DNA from: an uncultured Dysgonomonas sp. | GTDB lineage: Bacteria; Bacteroidota; Bacteroidia; Bacteroidales; Dysgonomonadaceae | Length of the DNA: 64,000 bases | NCBI RefSeq assembly: GCF_934668725.1 | Contig: NZ_CAKUOF010000005.1 | Location: 62,001 to 126,000, forward strand | Direction: 5' to 3' | Shown: positions 9,051 through 17,849 of the stretch, piece by piece | Layout: each line of letters starts with the position of its first letter | Numbering within the stretch: position 1 is the stretch's first letter | Made by a program: the position numbers and the translations under genes | The notes under the pieces: generated by a model | Told to the model about the DNA's origin: nothing | The model's database searches: none | The model's input: only the letters and a program-made list of their open reading frames with translations

Positions 9051-10225
9051 CGAAAATCCGATTCTTCAAGCACTTGATCCCGTTCGATTTCAACCTTTTT
9101 CTTTTCGATTACAGAATGCTTAGAAACTTGAATCTGTCTTGTTCGTCTATATATAAACATATTTATAATCAGCCCCATAGCCAAATCAAAGATCAGGACA
9201 ATATTGCAATTGAAATAATGAAGTAAAACCCAATTACTCACAATAAGAGCAGTACCCGTTACAACAACAGCAAATACTGTTCTTTTTTTAGAGAGTCCAA
9301 GATCTATAAGTTTATGGTGTATGTGATTTCTATCCGGAGAAAAAGGAGCTTTGCCCATAGATATACGAACGCACATTACCTTTAATGCATCAAATAAAGG
9401 AATAAATAAGGCCACCAACACCAATAGCAACAACCCGCTAGGAACCACCTCTACATTTGGAGGATACTTAACCAATCTCAACATCATGAAAGCCAACATA
9501 TAACCTAAGGTTAATGACCCGGTATCTCCCATGAATATTTTGCGAGTAGGATGGAAAAAGTTATAGTAAAAGAAAGGCATAAGCAAACCTATCATTATAA
9601 ATGCTACTCCTGCATATGTCCACATTCCATAAAGTCCGAACAATATACCATACATCATTAAAGCTACAAGGCTTATACCCGAAGCCAAGCCGTCAGCTCC
9701 GTCAATGAGGTTTATGGCATTAGTTGTAAACATTATCAAACCAATACTTAACAGGACTCCTACTACTGGAGGAATCTCATATATCCCTAATAAACCGTAC
9801 AGGTTATCAATGTAAACGCCACTACCAACAATACAGAGCGAAGCTAGAAATTGTATTATAAATTTCTTTTTGAAGCCTACACCAACCAAATCGTCCTTAG
9901 CTCCTAATAAGTATATAACTAATAGTCCACAAACAAGAAGTAATATTTCGGGGATTCTATAAAAAAACAACTCCTCGTCCCAAATCTGAAGCCTGAACCT
10001 TAAGAAAAGAGAGAATAAAGCAACCAGAAGAATTACCGGGGTGAACGTAATTCCACCCAAGCGAGGGATAGGACAACTGTGTTTTTTCCTTTTATCAGGC
10101 AGGTCAAATAATCGTTTTTTCTTAGCAATATAAATCACTCTAGGTAAAAGCATCATTTCAATAATTATTGAAATGATACATGCAACCACTATGATCAGTA
10201 CATTATATAGTTTTATTTCTTCCAT
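9047..10225 (-). CDS. Undecaprenyl-phosphate N-acetylglucosaminyl/sugar 1-phosphate transferase (MraY/WecA/TagO family)
   Basis: A 392-residue polytopic membrane enzyme that attaches a sugar-1-phosphate to undecaprenyl phosphate, the first step of a surface glycan. Signatures are NAINLIDGADGLASG (cytoplasmic Asp motif), KIFMGDTGSLTLGY, and the HIHH motif in DRNHIHHKLIDLGL that separates the WecA/TagO branch from MraY. About ten membrane helices are evident, with a short charged tail. The donor sugar cannot be read from sequence. Its product would use the lipid carrier made by UppS. Confidence 0.87.
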   Translation of the reverse strand: MEEIKLYNVLIIVVACIISIIIEMMLLPRVIYIAKKKRLFDLPDKRKKHSCPIPRLGGITFTPVILLVALFSLFLRFRLQIWDEELFFYRIPEILLLVCGLLVIYLLGAKDDLVGVGFKKKFIIQFLASLCIVGSGVYIDNLYGLLGIYEIPPVVGVLLSIGLIMFTTNAINLIDGADGLASGISLVALMMYGILFGLYGMWTYAGVAFIMIGLLMPFFYYNFFHPTRKIFMGDTGSLTLGYMLAFMMLRLVKYPPNVEVVPSGLLLLVLVALFIPLFDALKVMCVRISMGKAPFSPDRNHIHHKLIDLGLSKKRTVFAVVVTGTALIVSNWVLLHYFNCNIVLIFDLAMGLIINMFIYRRTRQIQVSKHSVIEKKKVEIERDQVLEESDFR

Positions 10226-10294
10226 GATATTACATTAACCTCTGCAAAAAGAAGAACGCAAAGATTCTATTATTATTGTACCTAATCTCAATTT

Positions 10295-11170
10295 TTAATC
10301 AATAAATCGTTTAGTGATTTCTGAAAAAGCATCTATGCGACGATCTCTGAAAAAAGGCCAGATACGACGAACATCCTCAGATCTCTGAAGATCAATTTCA
10401 ACCAGTTGATTCTCTTCCTTGTCGTCAGAGCCTCTCCAAAGAATCTCACCTTGAGGTCCCGCAACAAAACTGCTTCCCCAAAATTGAATTCCATTTGTCT
10501 GATTAGACGGATCAGGCTCATATCCAACCCGGTTAACCGAAATTACGTGTAATCCATTTGCAACAGCATGCCCACGCTGAGATATGGTCCATGCATCTCT
10601 TTGTCTATTCTTTTCTGCATCCGAATCTGTAGATTCCCAACCAATAGCTGTAGGATATATAAGAATGTCAGCTCCGGCCAAAGCCATAAGACGTGCAGCC
10701 TCAGGATACCACTGATCCCAACAAACAAGAACCCCCAATTTTCCTATAGATGTTTCAATCGGCTGAAAACCAAGATCACCGGGAGTGAAGTAAAATTTTT
10801 CGTAATATGCAGGATCGTCAGGTATATGCATTTTACGGTATTTACCTGCGATAGTTCCATCTTTTTCTAAAACAACTGCTGTATTGTGATATAAACCGGG
10901 AGCCCTTTTCTCAAATAACGAAAGTACAATTACAACGCCTAATTCCTTAGCCAACAAACCAAACTGATCGGTCGATTTCCCGGGTATTGATTCAGCCAAG
11001 TCAAAAACATCCGTATTCTCTGTTTGGCAGAAATAAAGTGAATTGTGTAATTCCTGTAATACTATAAGATCCGCCCCCTGTGAAGCAAGGTTTCTGATAT
11101 TATTCTTTAGTTTGTCGATATTAACTTCTATATCCGAAGTATTTGATTGCTGTACTATTCCTATTTTCAT
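10295..11170 (-). CDS. aguB: N-carbamoylputrescine amidase
   Basis: Nitrilase-superfamily hydrolase converting N-carbamoylputrescine to putrescine, CO2 and ammonia. The catalytic triad is visible: Glu in LQELHNSLYF, Lys in KYRKMHIPDD, Cys in VLVCWDQWYPEA. The start at 11170 (MKIGIVQQSN) gives 291 residues, the family norm; the longer frame runs into aguA. It follows aguA by 19 bases on the same strand, so the pair is one operon covering agmatine breakdown. No arginine decarboxylase is in the window. Confidence 0.94.
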   Translation of the reverse strand: MKIGIVQQSNTSDIEVNIDKLKNNIRNLASQGADLIVLQELHNSLYFCQTENTDVFDLAESIPGKSTDQFGLLAKELGVVIVLSLFEKRAPGLYHNTAVVLEKDGTIAGKYRKMHIPDDPAYYEKFYFTPGDLGFQPIETSIGKLGVLVCWDQWYPEAARLMALAGADILIYPTAIGWESTDSDAEKNRQRDAWTISQRGHAVANGLHVISVNRVGYEPDPSNQTNGIQFWGSSFVAGPQGEILWRGSDDKEENQLVEIDLQRSEDVRRIWPFFRDRRIDAFSEITKRFID

Positions 11171-11189
11171 TTTTCTAATTATTAAAAGA

Positions 11190-12239
11190 TTAAAGAAATC
11201 CTTCGGGATATTGCATGGTGATACAATGCAACGATCCATGTTGTTTAATTATAGCAGAACAATCTACACCAATCACCTTTCGAGTAGGAAAAGCTTTCTG
11301 CAACTGCTCCTGAGCGACTAAATCCCTAGGAGTATTATAGAATGGAAGGAGAACAATCTCATTCATTATTAAGAAATTGGCATAGGTAGCAGGAAGGCGT
11401 TGACCATCTACTATAACCTTATCCGCCATAGGCAGTTTTATAAGTTTATAAGGATTACCTTCGAAATCACGAAATTTTTTAATTTGTTTCTCCATTTGCA
11501 AAAGAGCATCATAATGCTCATCAGCCTGATCTTCACACTTTACATAAGCAATAGTATGCTCATCACATAGACGGGCTAATGTATCGATATGGCTATCCGT
11601 ATCATCACCGGCCAAGTAACCATGGTCTAACCATAAAACCTTTTTTAAACCAAAAACATCCATCAGATAGTTTTCGATTTCCGATTTGGTAAGAGCTGAA
11701 TTCCGGTTAGGAGACAATAAACACTCAGAAGTCGTAAGCAGTGTGCCTTTTCCGTCCGACTCTAATGCGCCTCCTTCAAGAACAAAGTCTTTCTTATTTA
11801 CATACTCTACATCCGATTGAAAAACCTTAGAAGCAAATAGTCCTCTGTTTATCTGATTATCATAATTAGATGAGAATTTAAGTCCCCAGCCATTAAACGT
11901 AAAATCTAATACGTATTTCTTATTGTCTTTATCAAAAACCGAAATTCCGGCATGATCGCGTGCCCAGGTATCATTCGTTGGCAATTCGACCAAAATAAGA
12001 TTCTTAAGTAAATTTTCATCTACGTTCAACATCAATTTAACAGCTGCATCATCACGGCAAACAATAATCAGCTTCTGATATTGAAGAATTATACGTGCCA
12101 GATTGATATAGCATGCAGTTATCTCTTCAAGCATATAATTCCAATCCGTACCATAGTGAGGCCATGTCAACTGAATAGCACTCTGTGAATGCCATTCGGC
12201 AGGAAGGGTAAATGATTTATTTTTATTCTCTTTTTTCAT
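11190..12239 (-). CDS. aguA: Agmatine deiminase
   Basis: Converts agmatine to N-carbamoylputrescine, upstream of AguB. The 349-residue protein shows the peptidyl-arginine-deiminase-like fold: NDTWARDHAGISVF near residue 90, FVLEGGALESDGKG, DTDSHIDTLARL (catalytic His) and the nucleophile Cys in GSLHCITMQYPEG at the C terminus. Operon with aguB. A Bacteroidota-type promoter lies about 95 bases upstream and a palindromic repeat lies beyond it. Confidence 0.95.
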   Translation of the reverse strand: MKKENKNKSFTLPAEWHSQSAIQLTWPHYGTDWNYMLEEITACYINLARIILQYQKLIIVCRDDAAVKLMLNVDENLLKNLILVELPTNDTWARDHAGISVFDKDNKKYVLDFTFNGWGLKFSSNYDNQINRGLFASKVFQSDVEYVNKKDFVLEGGALESDGKGTLLTTSECLLSPNRNSALTKSEIENYLMDVFGLKKVLWLDHGYLAGDDTDSHIDTLARLCDEHTIAYVKCEDQADEHYDALLQMEKQIKKFRDFEGNPYKLIKLPMADKVIVDGQRLPATYANFLIMNEIVLLPFYNTPRDLVAQEQLQKAFPTRKVIGVDCSAIIKQHGSLHCITMQYPEGFL

Positions 12240-12242
12240 TTT

Positions 12243-12266
12243 TTAGGGTCTCATATCTATTTATGG
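12243..12266 (-). repeat. Degenerate palindromic repeat upstream of aguA
   Basis: Plus-strand TTAGGGTCTCATATCTATTT keeps the AGGTCTC-like arm and the T-rich flank but has lost much of the palindrome. It lies just before the aguA start. Confidence 0.4.
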
Positions 12267-12332
12267 TGTTGGATAATTACAAAAATCTAAACCTTTTATA
12301 ATTTCCTCAATATTTACACTTAATTCTGTATA

Positions 12333-12365
12333 CAAAATTACATATTTTGTACCATCTTACGCAAA
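12333..12365 (-). promoter_or_regulatory. Promoter of aguA-aguB
   Basis: On the minus strand TTTG (12362-12365) and TAATTTTG (12333-12340) are 21 bases apart, fitting the Bacteroidota -33/-7 consensus. The leader would be about 90 bases. Confidence 0.6.
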
Positions 12366-12367
12366 CA

Positions 12368-12395
12368 AGCCGCAACTAAATAGTTAATTGCGGCT
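12368..12395 (-). terminator. Hairpin after ackA
   Basis: AGCCGCAA...TTGCGGCT pairs over 12 positions with one mismatch and a four-base loop, and is followed on the minus strand by TGTTTG. It lies about 70 bases past the ackA stop and is the likely ackA terminator, though its T tract is poor. Confidence 0.55.
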
Positions 12396-12401
12396 AGTTT
12401 T

Positions 12402-12430
12402 AAAGGCTAAGACCTCTTTTATTATTATCC
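12402..12430 (-). repeat. Palindromic interspersed repeat, copy 3
   Basis: Minus strand ATAATAAAAGAGGTCTTAGCCTTT: one extra base in the first arm (AGAGGTCT) and a T:G pair in the stem. It lies between ackA and its terminator hairpin. Confidence 0.7.
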
Positions 12431-12465
12431 TAGGAGCTTCTAATCATTTTGAATGATATACTAAA

Positions 12466-13662
12466 TTAAGCACTTACAATCTCCATTGTATCGGAAGCAA
12501 TCATAAACTCTTCATCGGTCGGAATTACTACGATCTTAACTTTTGAATCCGGAGCACTGATAACAGCCTCATCTCCATGAATTTCATTATTTTTGTCAAA
12601 ATCGAGTTTCACACCCATAAACTCCAAATCTTTACAAACGACTTCTCTTGTTATAGAGTGATTCTCGCCGATACCTCCTGTAAAGATAAGAACATCCATA
12701 CCTCCTAAAGCGGCTGCATAAGCACCTACATATTTTTTGATACGGTAAGTAAACATATCGAATGCCAGTTCGGCTCTTTTATCTCCTTTATCTACACCTG
12801 CACGTATATCTCTCATGTCTGACGACAATCCCGAAATACCCAACAAACCGCTAAACTTATTTACAATAGTAGACATAGTTTGAGGCCCTACATTTTCTTT
12901 TTCCATGATGAAAGACAAAACGCCTGCATCAACATCACCCGAACGGGTTCCCATCAACAAACCTTCAACAGGAGTCATACCCATGCTTGTGTCAACCGAT
13001 TTACCATCTGCTACGGCAGCCAAAGAACCTCCGTTGCCAATATGTGCCGATACAATTTTTTGACTCTCATAAGGCACTCCTAAGAATTCGCAGGCACGAC
13101 GGGTTACATATCTGTGGCTTGTTCCATGAAATCCGTAACGGCGAATGGCATATTTTTCGTATAGTGAATAAGGTACACCATACATATATGCTTTTGACGG
13201 CATAGTTTGATGGAATGCCGTATCGAACACTGCCACCTGAGGAATGTCACCCATCAGATCTTTAACGGCATTAATACCCGCTAAATTTGGTGGATTGTGA
13301 AGCGGTGCTATATCAATACATTCTACAACCTTTGCCATTACATCGTCGGTGATAAGCACACTCTTGTTAAATTTCTCACCACCATGTACTACTCGATGCC
13401 CTACAGCATCAATCTCACTAAGAGATTTTATGCAACCATATTTTTCGCTGGTCAGAACACCTAGTATATATTCTATACCTGATTTATGCTCCAAAATTTC
13501 ACCTTCAAGAACTACTTTATCATTCTTGAAAGGAAATTTAAGGAAAGAGCCTTTTAATCCGATCTTCTCAATTGCTCCCTGAGCAATTACATCTTTGCTT
13601 TCCATATCGAAAAGCTTATATTTTATGGACGAACTTCCACAGTTCAATACTAATATTTTCAT
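12466..13662 (-). CDS. ackA: Acetate kinase
   Basis: Transfers phosphate from acetyl phosphate to ADP, yielding acetate and ATP; with Pta it forms the acetate branch of fermentation. The 398-residue ASKHA protein contains LNCGSSSIKYKLF at the start, VGHRVVHGGEKF, RRYGFHGTSHRYV, and GNGGSLAAVADGKSVDTSMG near residue 210. The gene lies downstream of a 3-hydroxyacyl-CoA dehydrogenase, which separates it from pta; in most Bacteroidota ackA and pta are directly adjacent. Confidence 0.97.
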   Translation of the reverse strand: MKILVLNCGSSSIKYKLFDMESKDVIAQGAIEKIGLKGSFLKFPFKNDKVVLEGEILEHKSGIEYILGVLTSEKYGCIKSLSEIDAVGHRVVHGGEKFNKSVLITDDVMAKVVECIDIAPLHNPPNLAGINAVKDLMGDIPQVAVFDTAFHQTMPSKAYMYGVPYSLYEKYAIRRYGFHGTSHRYVTRRACEFLGVPYESQKIVSAHIGNGGSLAAVADGKSVDTSMGMTPVEGLLMGTRSGDVDAGVLSFIMEKENVGPQTMSTIVNKFSGLLGISGLSSDMRDIRAGVDKGDKRAELAFDMFTYRIKKYVGAYAAALGGMDVLIFTGGIGENHSITREVVCKDLEFMGVKLDFDKNNEIHGDEAVISAPDSKVKIVVIPTDEEFMIASDTMEIVSA

Positions 13663-13742
13663 GATCTTTTACTTAGGTAATTTCAACTATTTATCGCTAT
13701 ACTTCATAGCCATAACCGATTTACTGCCGCCATACATGCGTA

Positions 13743-13767
13743 AGCAATAAAAAGGTTTGAGACCTTA
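13743..13767 (+). repeat. Palindromic interspersed repeat, copy 4 (overlaps a stop codon)
   Basis: AGCAATAAA then AAGGTTTGAGACCTTA, with one G:T pair in the stem. The final TTA (13765-13767) is the complement of the stop codon of the minus-strand dehydrogenase gene. Confidence 0.85.
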
Positions 13768-14730
13768 AATTAAATTGTTAGGTGCTACGCGTTTTCCGGC
13801 CTCATCATAAATATAGAAGCCTCTTCCGGTTTGTACCCCGTATTGTTTGGAATGATACAATCTCCATAAAATAGGTGATGCTTTATACTTACGGTCTCCA
13901 TATTCATTGAACATGTCCTCCATCAGCATAACAATTTTTTCAATGCCTAAAAGATCTGCTAATTCGAATATACCATAACGTTGTCCATAAATAACAGTAA
14001 ATTCTTTGTCGATATCTTCCATCGAAGTCAAGTTCTCCATTAATATATGGCAGGCTTCATTTAACATTACTGTCATCAGACGCATACTAACCAAGCCGCT
14101 ACTTTCTCGAACTTCTATGGGAAGGTGTTTAATAAGGTGCGAGAATCGAATTACTTTTTCGATAACCTCAGGCGAGGTAAATGTTCCTTTTACTATTTCA
14201 AGTAGTTTTGCATCGCTATGAGGAATAGGAAAATGCAAACTTACACAGCGTTCTTTATATTTTAGGTCTGCCGAAAGCTCACTGATAATTACCGTTGTTG
14301 CATTGGTTGCAATAATGGCATCGGGCGAAAGTACTTCTTCTAATTTTTTAAATACTTCCTTACGTAAAGATGTGCTTCGTTCTCCATTGGCTTCGTAACG
14401 AATACATTCTATCACAAAGTCGCAATCTTTAAGATCTGCATAATCTAAAGATCCCGTAATACGTCCCATCGTACCACGTTTTTCGCCCTGCGTTAATCCC
14501 CAGTTTTCTATTTTAGTATCTAGACTTTGCTCAATTTCCTTCAGAGCATCTTGTATTTTATCTTCCGATATTTCGATAAAGACTACCTCCATGCCCGATT
14601 GGGCTGTCAGATTAACGATACTGCGACCGTCACGCCCGCAACCGACAACACCTATTTTAGAGAACAATGCTCTCTCTTGGTCTTTCTTACTTAATCCGTA
14701 ACCTTCTATCGGTTCTACTATTTCAGCCAT
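13765..14730 (-). CDS. 3-hydroxyacyl-CoA (3-hydroxybutyryl-CoA) dehydrogenase
   Basis: NAD-dependent enzyme interconverting acetoacetyl-CoA and 3-hydroxybutyryl-CoA or longer analogues. The 321-residue protein has a Rossmann fold starting IGVVGCGRDGRSIV near residue 26 (GxGxxG with an acidic strand end VVFIEIS) and the catalytic His in LHFPIPHSDAKLLE. The C-terminal helical dimerisation domain ends YGVQTGRGFYIYDE. It lies between pta and ackA, same strand, suggesting a CoA/fermentation role, but no thiolase, crotonase or butyryl-CoA enzyme is nearby. Chain length of the substrate cannot be told. Confidence 0.85.
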   Translation of the reverse strand: MAEIVEPIEGYGLSKKDQERALFSKIGVVGCGRDGRSIVNLTAQSGMEVVFIEISEDKIQDALKEIEQSLDTKIENWGLTQGEKRGTMGRITGSLDYADLKDCDFVIECIRYEANGERSTSLRKEVFKKLEEVLSPDAIIATNATTVIISELSADLKYKERCVSLHFPIPHSDAKLLEIVKGTFTSPEVIEKVIRFSHLIKHLPIEVRESSGLVSMRLMTVMLNEACHILMENLTSMEDIDKEFTVIYGQRYGIFELADLLGIEKIVMLMEDMFNEYGDRKYKASPILWRLYHSKQYGVQTGRGFYIYDEAGKRVAPNNLI

Positions 14731-14812
14731 ATTTTAGTATTATTTAAACTTCTATAAATTTAGTGTCAGATTAGATTATTCAATGATAACAAGCTTTGAA
14801 TTATAACACCTT

Positions 14813-14842
14813 TCCAAAGCAATAAAAAGGTCTGAGACCTTA
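14813..14842 (+). repeat. Palindromic interspersed repeat, copy 5 (best copy; overlaps pta stop)
   Basis: TCCAAAGCAATAAA followed by the perfect palindrome AAGGTCTGAGACCTT and A. The final TTA (14840-14842) is the complement of the pta stop codon. It is the longest and cleanest copy. Confidence 0.9.
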
Positions 14843-15850
14843 TTTCTTTTTTGCAGCTATTGCCTGATTAGCAGTTACAGCTACCATTTTATATATATCG
14901 TCTACAGAACAACCTCTCGACAAATCATTAACCGGAGCAGCCATACCTTGAAGAACAGGGCCTACTGCTTCGGCACCCGCCAAGCGTTGTACTAATTTAT
15001 AACTGATATTACCCACTTCTAACGTAGGAAATACAAGCACATTGGCTTTACCTGCAACCGAACTTCCGGGTGCTTTACTGTTTCCTACGGATGGAACCAA
15101 CGCCGCATCGGCTTGCAACTCTCCGTCAATTTCTACAGTCGGGTCTATTTTTTTCGCCAAGGCTGTAGCTTCAACCACTTTGTCAACCATCGGATCTTTA
15201 GCGCTTCCTTTTGTAGAGAAACTTAACATGGCAACTTTCGGCTCTTCGCCAACCAATGCTCTTGCCGTATGTGCAGAGGCAATTGCGATTTCTGCCAATT
15301 GAGGTGCAGTAGGGTTAGGTGTTACTGCACAGTCTGCAAATACGAGTACTCCATTAGGTACATATTCGTTGTTCTCCACAAACATCATAAATGCTCCTGA
15401 AACTACACTAATCCCGGGTGCTGTTTTTATGATTTGCAGAGCTGGACGCAAGACATTACCGGTTGTATTTTGAGCTCCGGCAATTTCACCGTCAGCATCT
15501 CCGTTTTTTATCATCAAACAAGCCAGATACAAAGGATCTTCAGCCAATGTTACAGCTTGTTCGGGTGTCATACCCTTTGCTTTACGCAATTCGAAAAGCA
15601 AATCGGCATATTCTTGTTTTTTAGCATTATTTTTTGGATCAACAATATGCGCCTTATCAATATGGCTTAAATTAAATTTTTCTGCCAGACTTTTAATTTC
15701 GGTAGGATTTCCTATCAGAATAATTTCTGCAACTCCATCTGCAAGTAATTGGTCTGCTGCTTTTATTGTTCTTTCTTCTGTTCCTTCGGGCAATACAATT
15801 CGTTGTTTGTTTGCTTTGGCTCTGGCAATGATTTCATTAATAAGATCCAT
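14840..15850 (-). CDS. pta: Phosphate acetyltransferase
   Basis: Converts acetyl-CoA and phosphate to acetyl phosphate for AckA. The 336-residue product is the short, catalytic-domain-only form: IVLPEGTEERTIKAADQLL at the N terminus, GDADGEIAGAQNTTG, KVAMLSFSTKGSAKDP and VFPTLEVGNISYKLVQRL near the C terminus. First gene of the pta-dehydrogenase-ackA group on the minus strand, with a promoter about 110 bases upstream. Confidence 0.96.
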   Translation of the reverse strand: MDLINEIIARAKANKQRIVLPEGTEERTIKAADQLLADGVAEIILIGNPTEIKSLAEKFNLSHIDKAHIVDPKNNAKKQEYADLLFELRKAKGMTPEQAVTLAEDPLYLACLMIKNGDADGEIAGAQNTTGNVLRPALQIIKTAPGISVVSGAFMMFVENNEYVPNGVLVFADCAVTPNPTAPQLAEIAIASAHTARALVGEEPKVAMLSFSTKGSAKDPMVDKVVEATALAKKIDPTVEIDGELQADAALVPSVGNSKAPGSSVAGKANVLVFPTLEVGNISYKLVQRLAGAEAVGPVLQGMAAPVNDLSRGCSVDDIYKMVAVTANQAIAAKKK

Positions 15851-15865
15851 AATCTGCTATTTATT

Positions 15866-15903
15866 ATTTTACAAGATTGTCTTTATTTTACAAGATTGTC
15901 TTT
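15866..15903. repeat. Exact 19-bp tandem duplication upstream of pta
   Basis: The unit ATTTTACAAGATTGTCTTT occurs twice head-to-tail (15866-15884, 15885-15903) in the pta leader. It could be a double binding site or a recent slippage product. Confidence 0.9.
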
Positions 15904-15958
15904 AACTTCATTTTGAGTGTTATAACGGCAATCTTTTGACTTAGTTTTTTTATTAACA

Positions 15959-15991
15959 CAAATATAGTAAATTGTAACATGGACTTTACAA
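15959..15991 (-). promoter_or_regulatory. Promoter of pta
   Basis: Minus-strand TATATTTG (15959-15966) with TTG (15989-15991) 22 bases upstream; fits the Bacteroidota consensus. The leader would be about 100 bases and includes the tandem duplication. Confidence 0.55.
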
Positions 15992-16443
15992 TTTTAATCG
16001 ATAAAAATATTTTATATTTAATAAACATTAAGTACATATCTGTATTTTCATCATTTTATAAATCGCAAACTTCCCAGCTAAAATATTAGTTCATTATACT
16101 GAAACCTTTTATTTCCTGAATACACTTACTACTCGCATTATACATGTCTGCTTATAGATGTCTGTGTTTAGCCCTTTTGCTGTGTGAATAAAATTCTTAA
16201 TCTAGTAAAAAGCCCCTTGAAATATATCAAAATCATAAATTAAACGAGCGAAAATTGTAAATAAAGTTACTTCAATTCAAATTAATTTTGTAATAATCTT
16301 TTTTTTTATATCACTCACACACAAAAGTGAAGGTGATTGAAAATAAATATTTTAGAACAACACGCTTAATACGAATTATTACTATTAAAATAAGATTCTG
16401 TATTTGATATTAAAACAGGGCACAAACTTTAAAACACAAAATT
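15992..16443. other. AT-rich intergenic region without a gene
   Basis: Divergent spacer between pta and the C10 protease gene. I see no coding frame or RNA gene. A fragment at 16101-16116 (AAACCTTTTATTTCC) resembles half of the palindromic repeat. Confidence 0.6.
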
Positions 16444-17832
16444 ATGACGAAATCTATCTTTTACATGACATTATGTCTTTTTATTTTATTCACTTCGTGT
16501 ACTGACAATACCGATTTAGATAGTAATCTATCATCCCGCAAGCTCAAGCTAGATATGGGAGAAACTAAAATGAAAACACAAGAAGAAGCTATTGATATAC
16601 TATATTCTTTTATAGATGATCTAAATACTCAAAATGGGGTATACACCAAAAGCAGTAGGAATAGTATAAAAATAAACGGAATAAAATCGGTTTCCGCACT
16701 GTCTTATTCCGGCAAGAGCCAAGTAGCTTTAAACAAGCTTAGATCTGTAGATTCTGCAGATAGCATTCCGGTATATGAATTTAATATTGAAGAAACTAAT
16801 GGCAAATCGGGGTTTGCAGTGATGCTTGCAGACAAACGATTTGATGATGTGTTAGCATACTCAACGGATGGTTCATTATCTGACACTACATTTAATGTTG
16901 GATTATCCTTATTGTTATCCCGAATATCCGATTATGTTGAGATTTTAAACGGTGAATCAGTACAAGAATATGCAGATTGGTTATGCAATAGTGTTACCGG
17001 AACAGAAAAATACATCAAGCGATTTGCCAGTGAAGCCGACTACAAGGGCTTTTTTCAAAATAATGGTTATTACGGAGAATGGGACAAAAGAGAATACCAA
17101 ACACGTTTTATCCCTGTTAAATGGAAGCAAACAGCTCCATATAACAGTATGACTCCTATACATAGTGGTCAACGTACTAAAGCCGGATGTGGGGCAGTAG
17201 CTCTAGGGCAGTTAATGGCATATTATAAAAAGCCTCAAGGCTATGACTGGAATTTACTTACTCAAACGCCAACCATAGAAACTGTTGTAAATGGAGGTAA
17301 TCAGGCTCGCATAAATGAGGTTTCTCGTCTATTATATGACATAGGCAAAGATGGGGTTGGTTATATAAATTATACTCCTACGGGGAGTAGTATACAAGAT
17401 TATAATATATGGAATGTATTAAAGTTATTTGGTTATGTATATGCATATGATTCTTCGGCGAGATATGCTAATTTTCCTAATGCAACTACTATTTTAACAG
17501 AATTAACCAATGGATATCCCGTATTAATAGGGGCTGATGAATATTATAGCAGGATAGATCCAATTAAGAAGGAATTAGGTCATGTATGGATTATTGATGG
17601 AATATTCCGTAAAGAACGGGATCGTTATTTTGTGGAAGAAATCTTACCGACTAACAATAATTCATTTTATAGAGAGCTCTGGTCTTACAGAGAGCGATTT
17701 ACGCAAGTGCATTGTAATTGGGGATGGGGTGGCAGCTCCGACGGATGGTATAGCCACAGGTTATTTACTCCGATTAATGAACCTTACAAATTCGATAAAA
17801 GCTTTGTATTATTTCTTTCAAACCCCCAATAA
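16444..17832 (+). CDS. C10 (streptopain-type) cysteine protease, lipoprotein
   Basis: A 462-residue secreted papain-like protease of family C10, as in SpeB of Streptococcus and the Bfp proteases of Bacteroides fragilis. The lipobox LFILFTSC implies a lipid-anchored precursor. Residues about 30-200 are the Spi-like propeptide (KTQEEAIDILYSFIDDLN; FAVMLADKRFDDVLAYSTDG). The catalytic domain has the nucleophile Cys249 in KAGCGAVALGQLMAYY, His380 in GHVWIIDG, and the oxyanion/Trp loop NWGWGGSSDGWY. All catalytic residues are present. A small lipoprotein gene follows after 17 bases and may encode its inhibitor. Confidence 0.92.
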   Translation: MTKSIFYMTLCLFILFTSCTDNTDLDSNLSSRKLKLDMGETKMKTQEEAIDILYSFIDDLNTQNGVYTKSSRNSIKINGIKSVSALSYSGKSQVALNKLRSVDSADSIPVYEFNIEETNGKSGFAVMLADKRFDDVLAYSTDGSLSDTTFNVGLSLLLSRISDYVEILNGESVQEYADWLCNSVTGTEKYIKRFASEADYKGFFQNNGYYGEWDKREYQTRFIPVKWKQTAPYNSMTPIHSGQRTKAGCGAVALGQLMAYYKKPQGYDWNLLTQTPTIETVVNGGNQARINEVSRLLYDIGKDGVGYINYTPTGSSIQDYNIWNVLKLFGYVYAYDSSARYANFPNATTILTELTNGYPVLIGADEYYSRIDPIKKELGHVWIIDGIFRKERDRYFVEEILPTNNNSFYRELWSYRERFTQVHCNWGWGGSSDGWYSHRLFTPINEPYKFDKSFVLFLSNPQ

Positions 17833-17849
17833 TATCAAAATAATAATAT

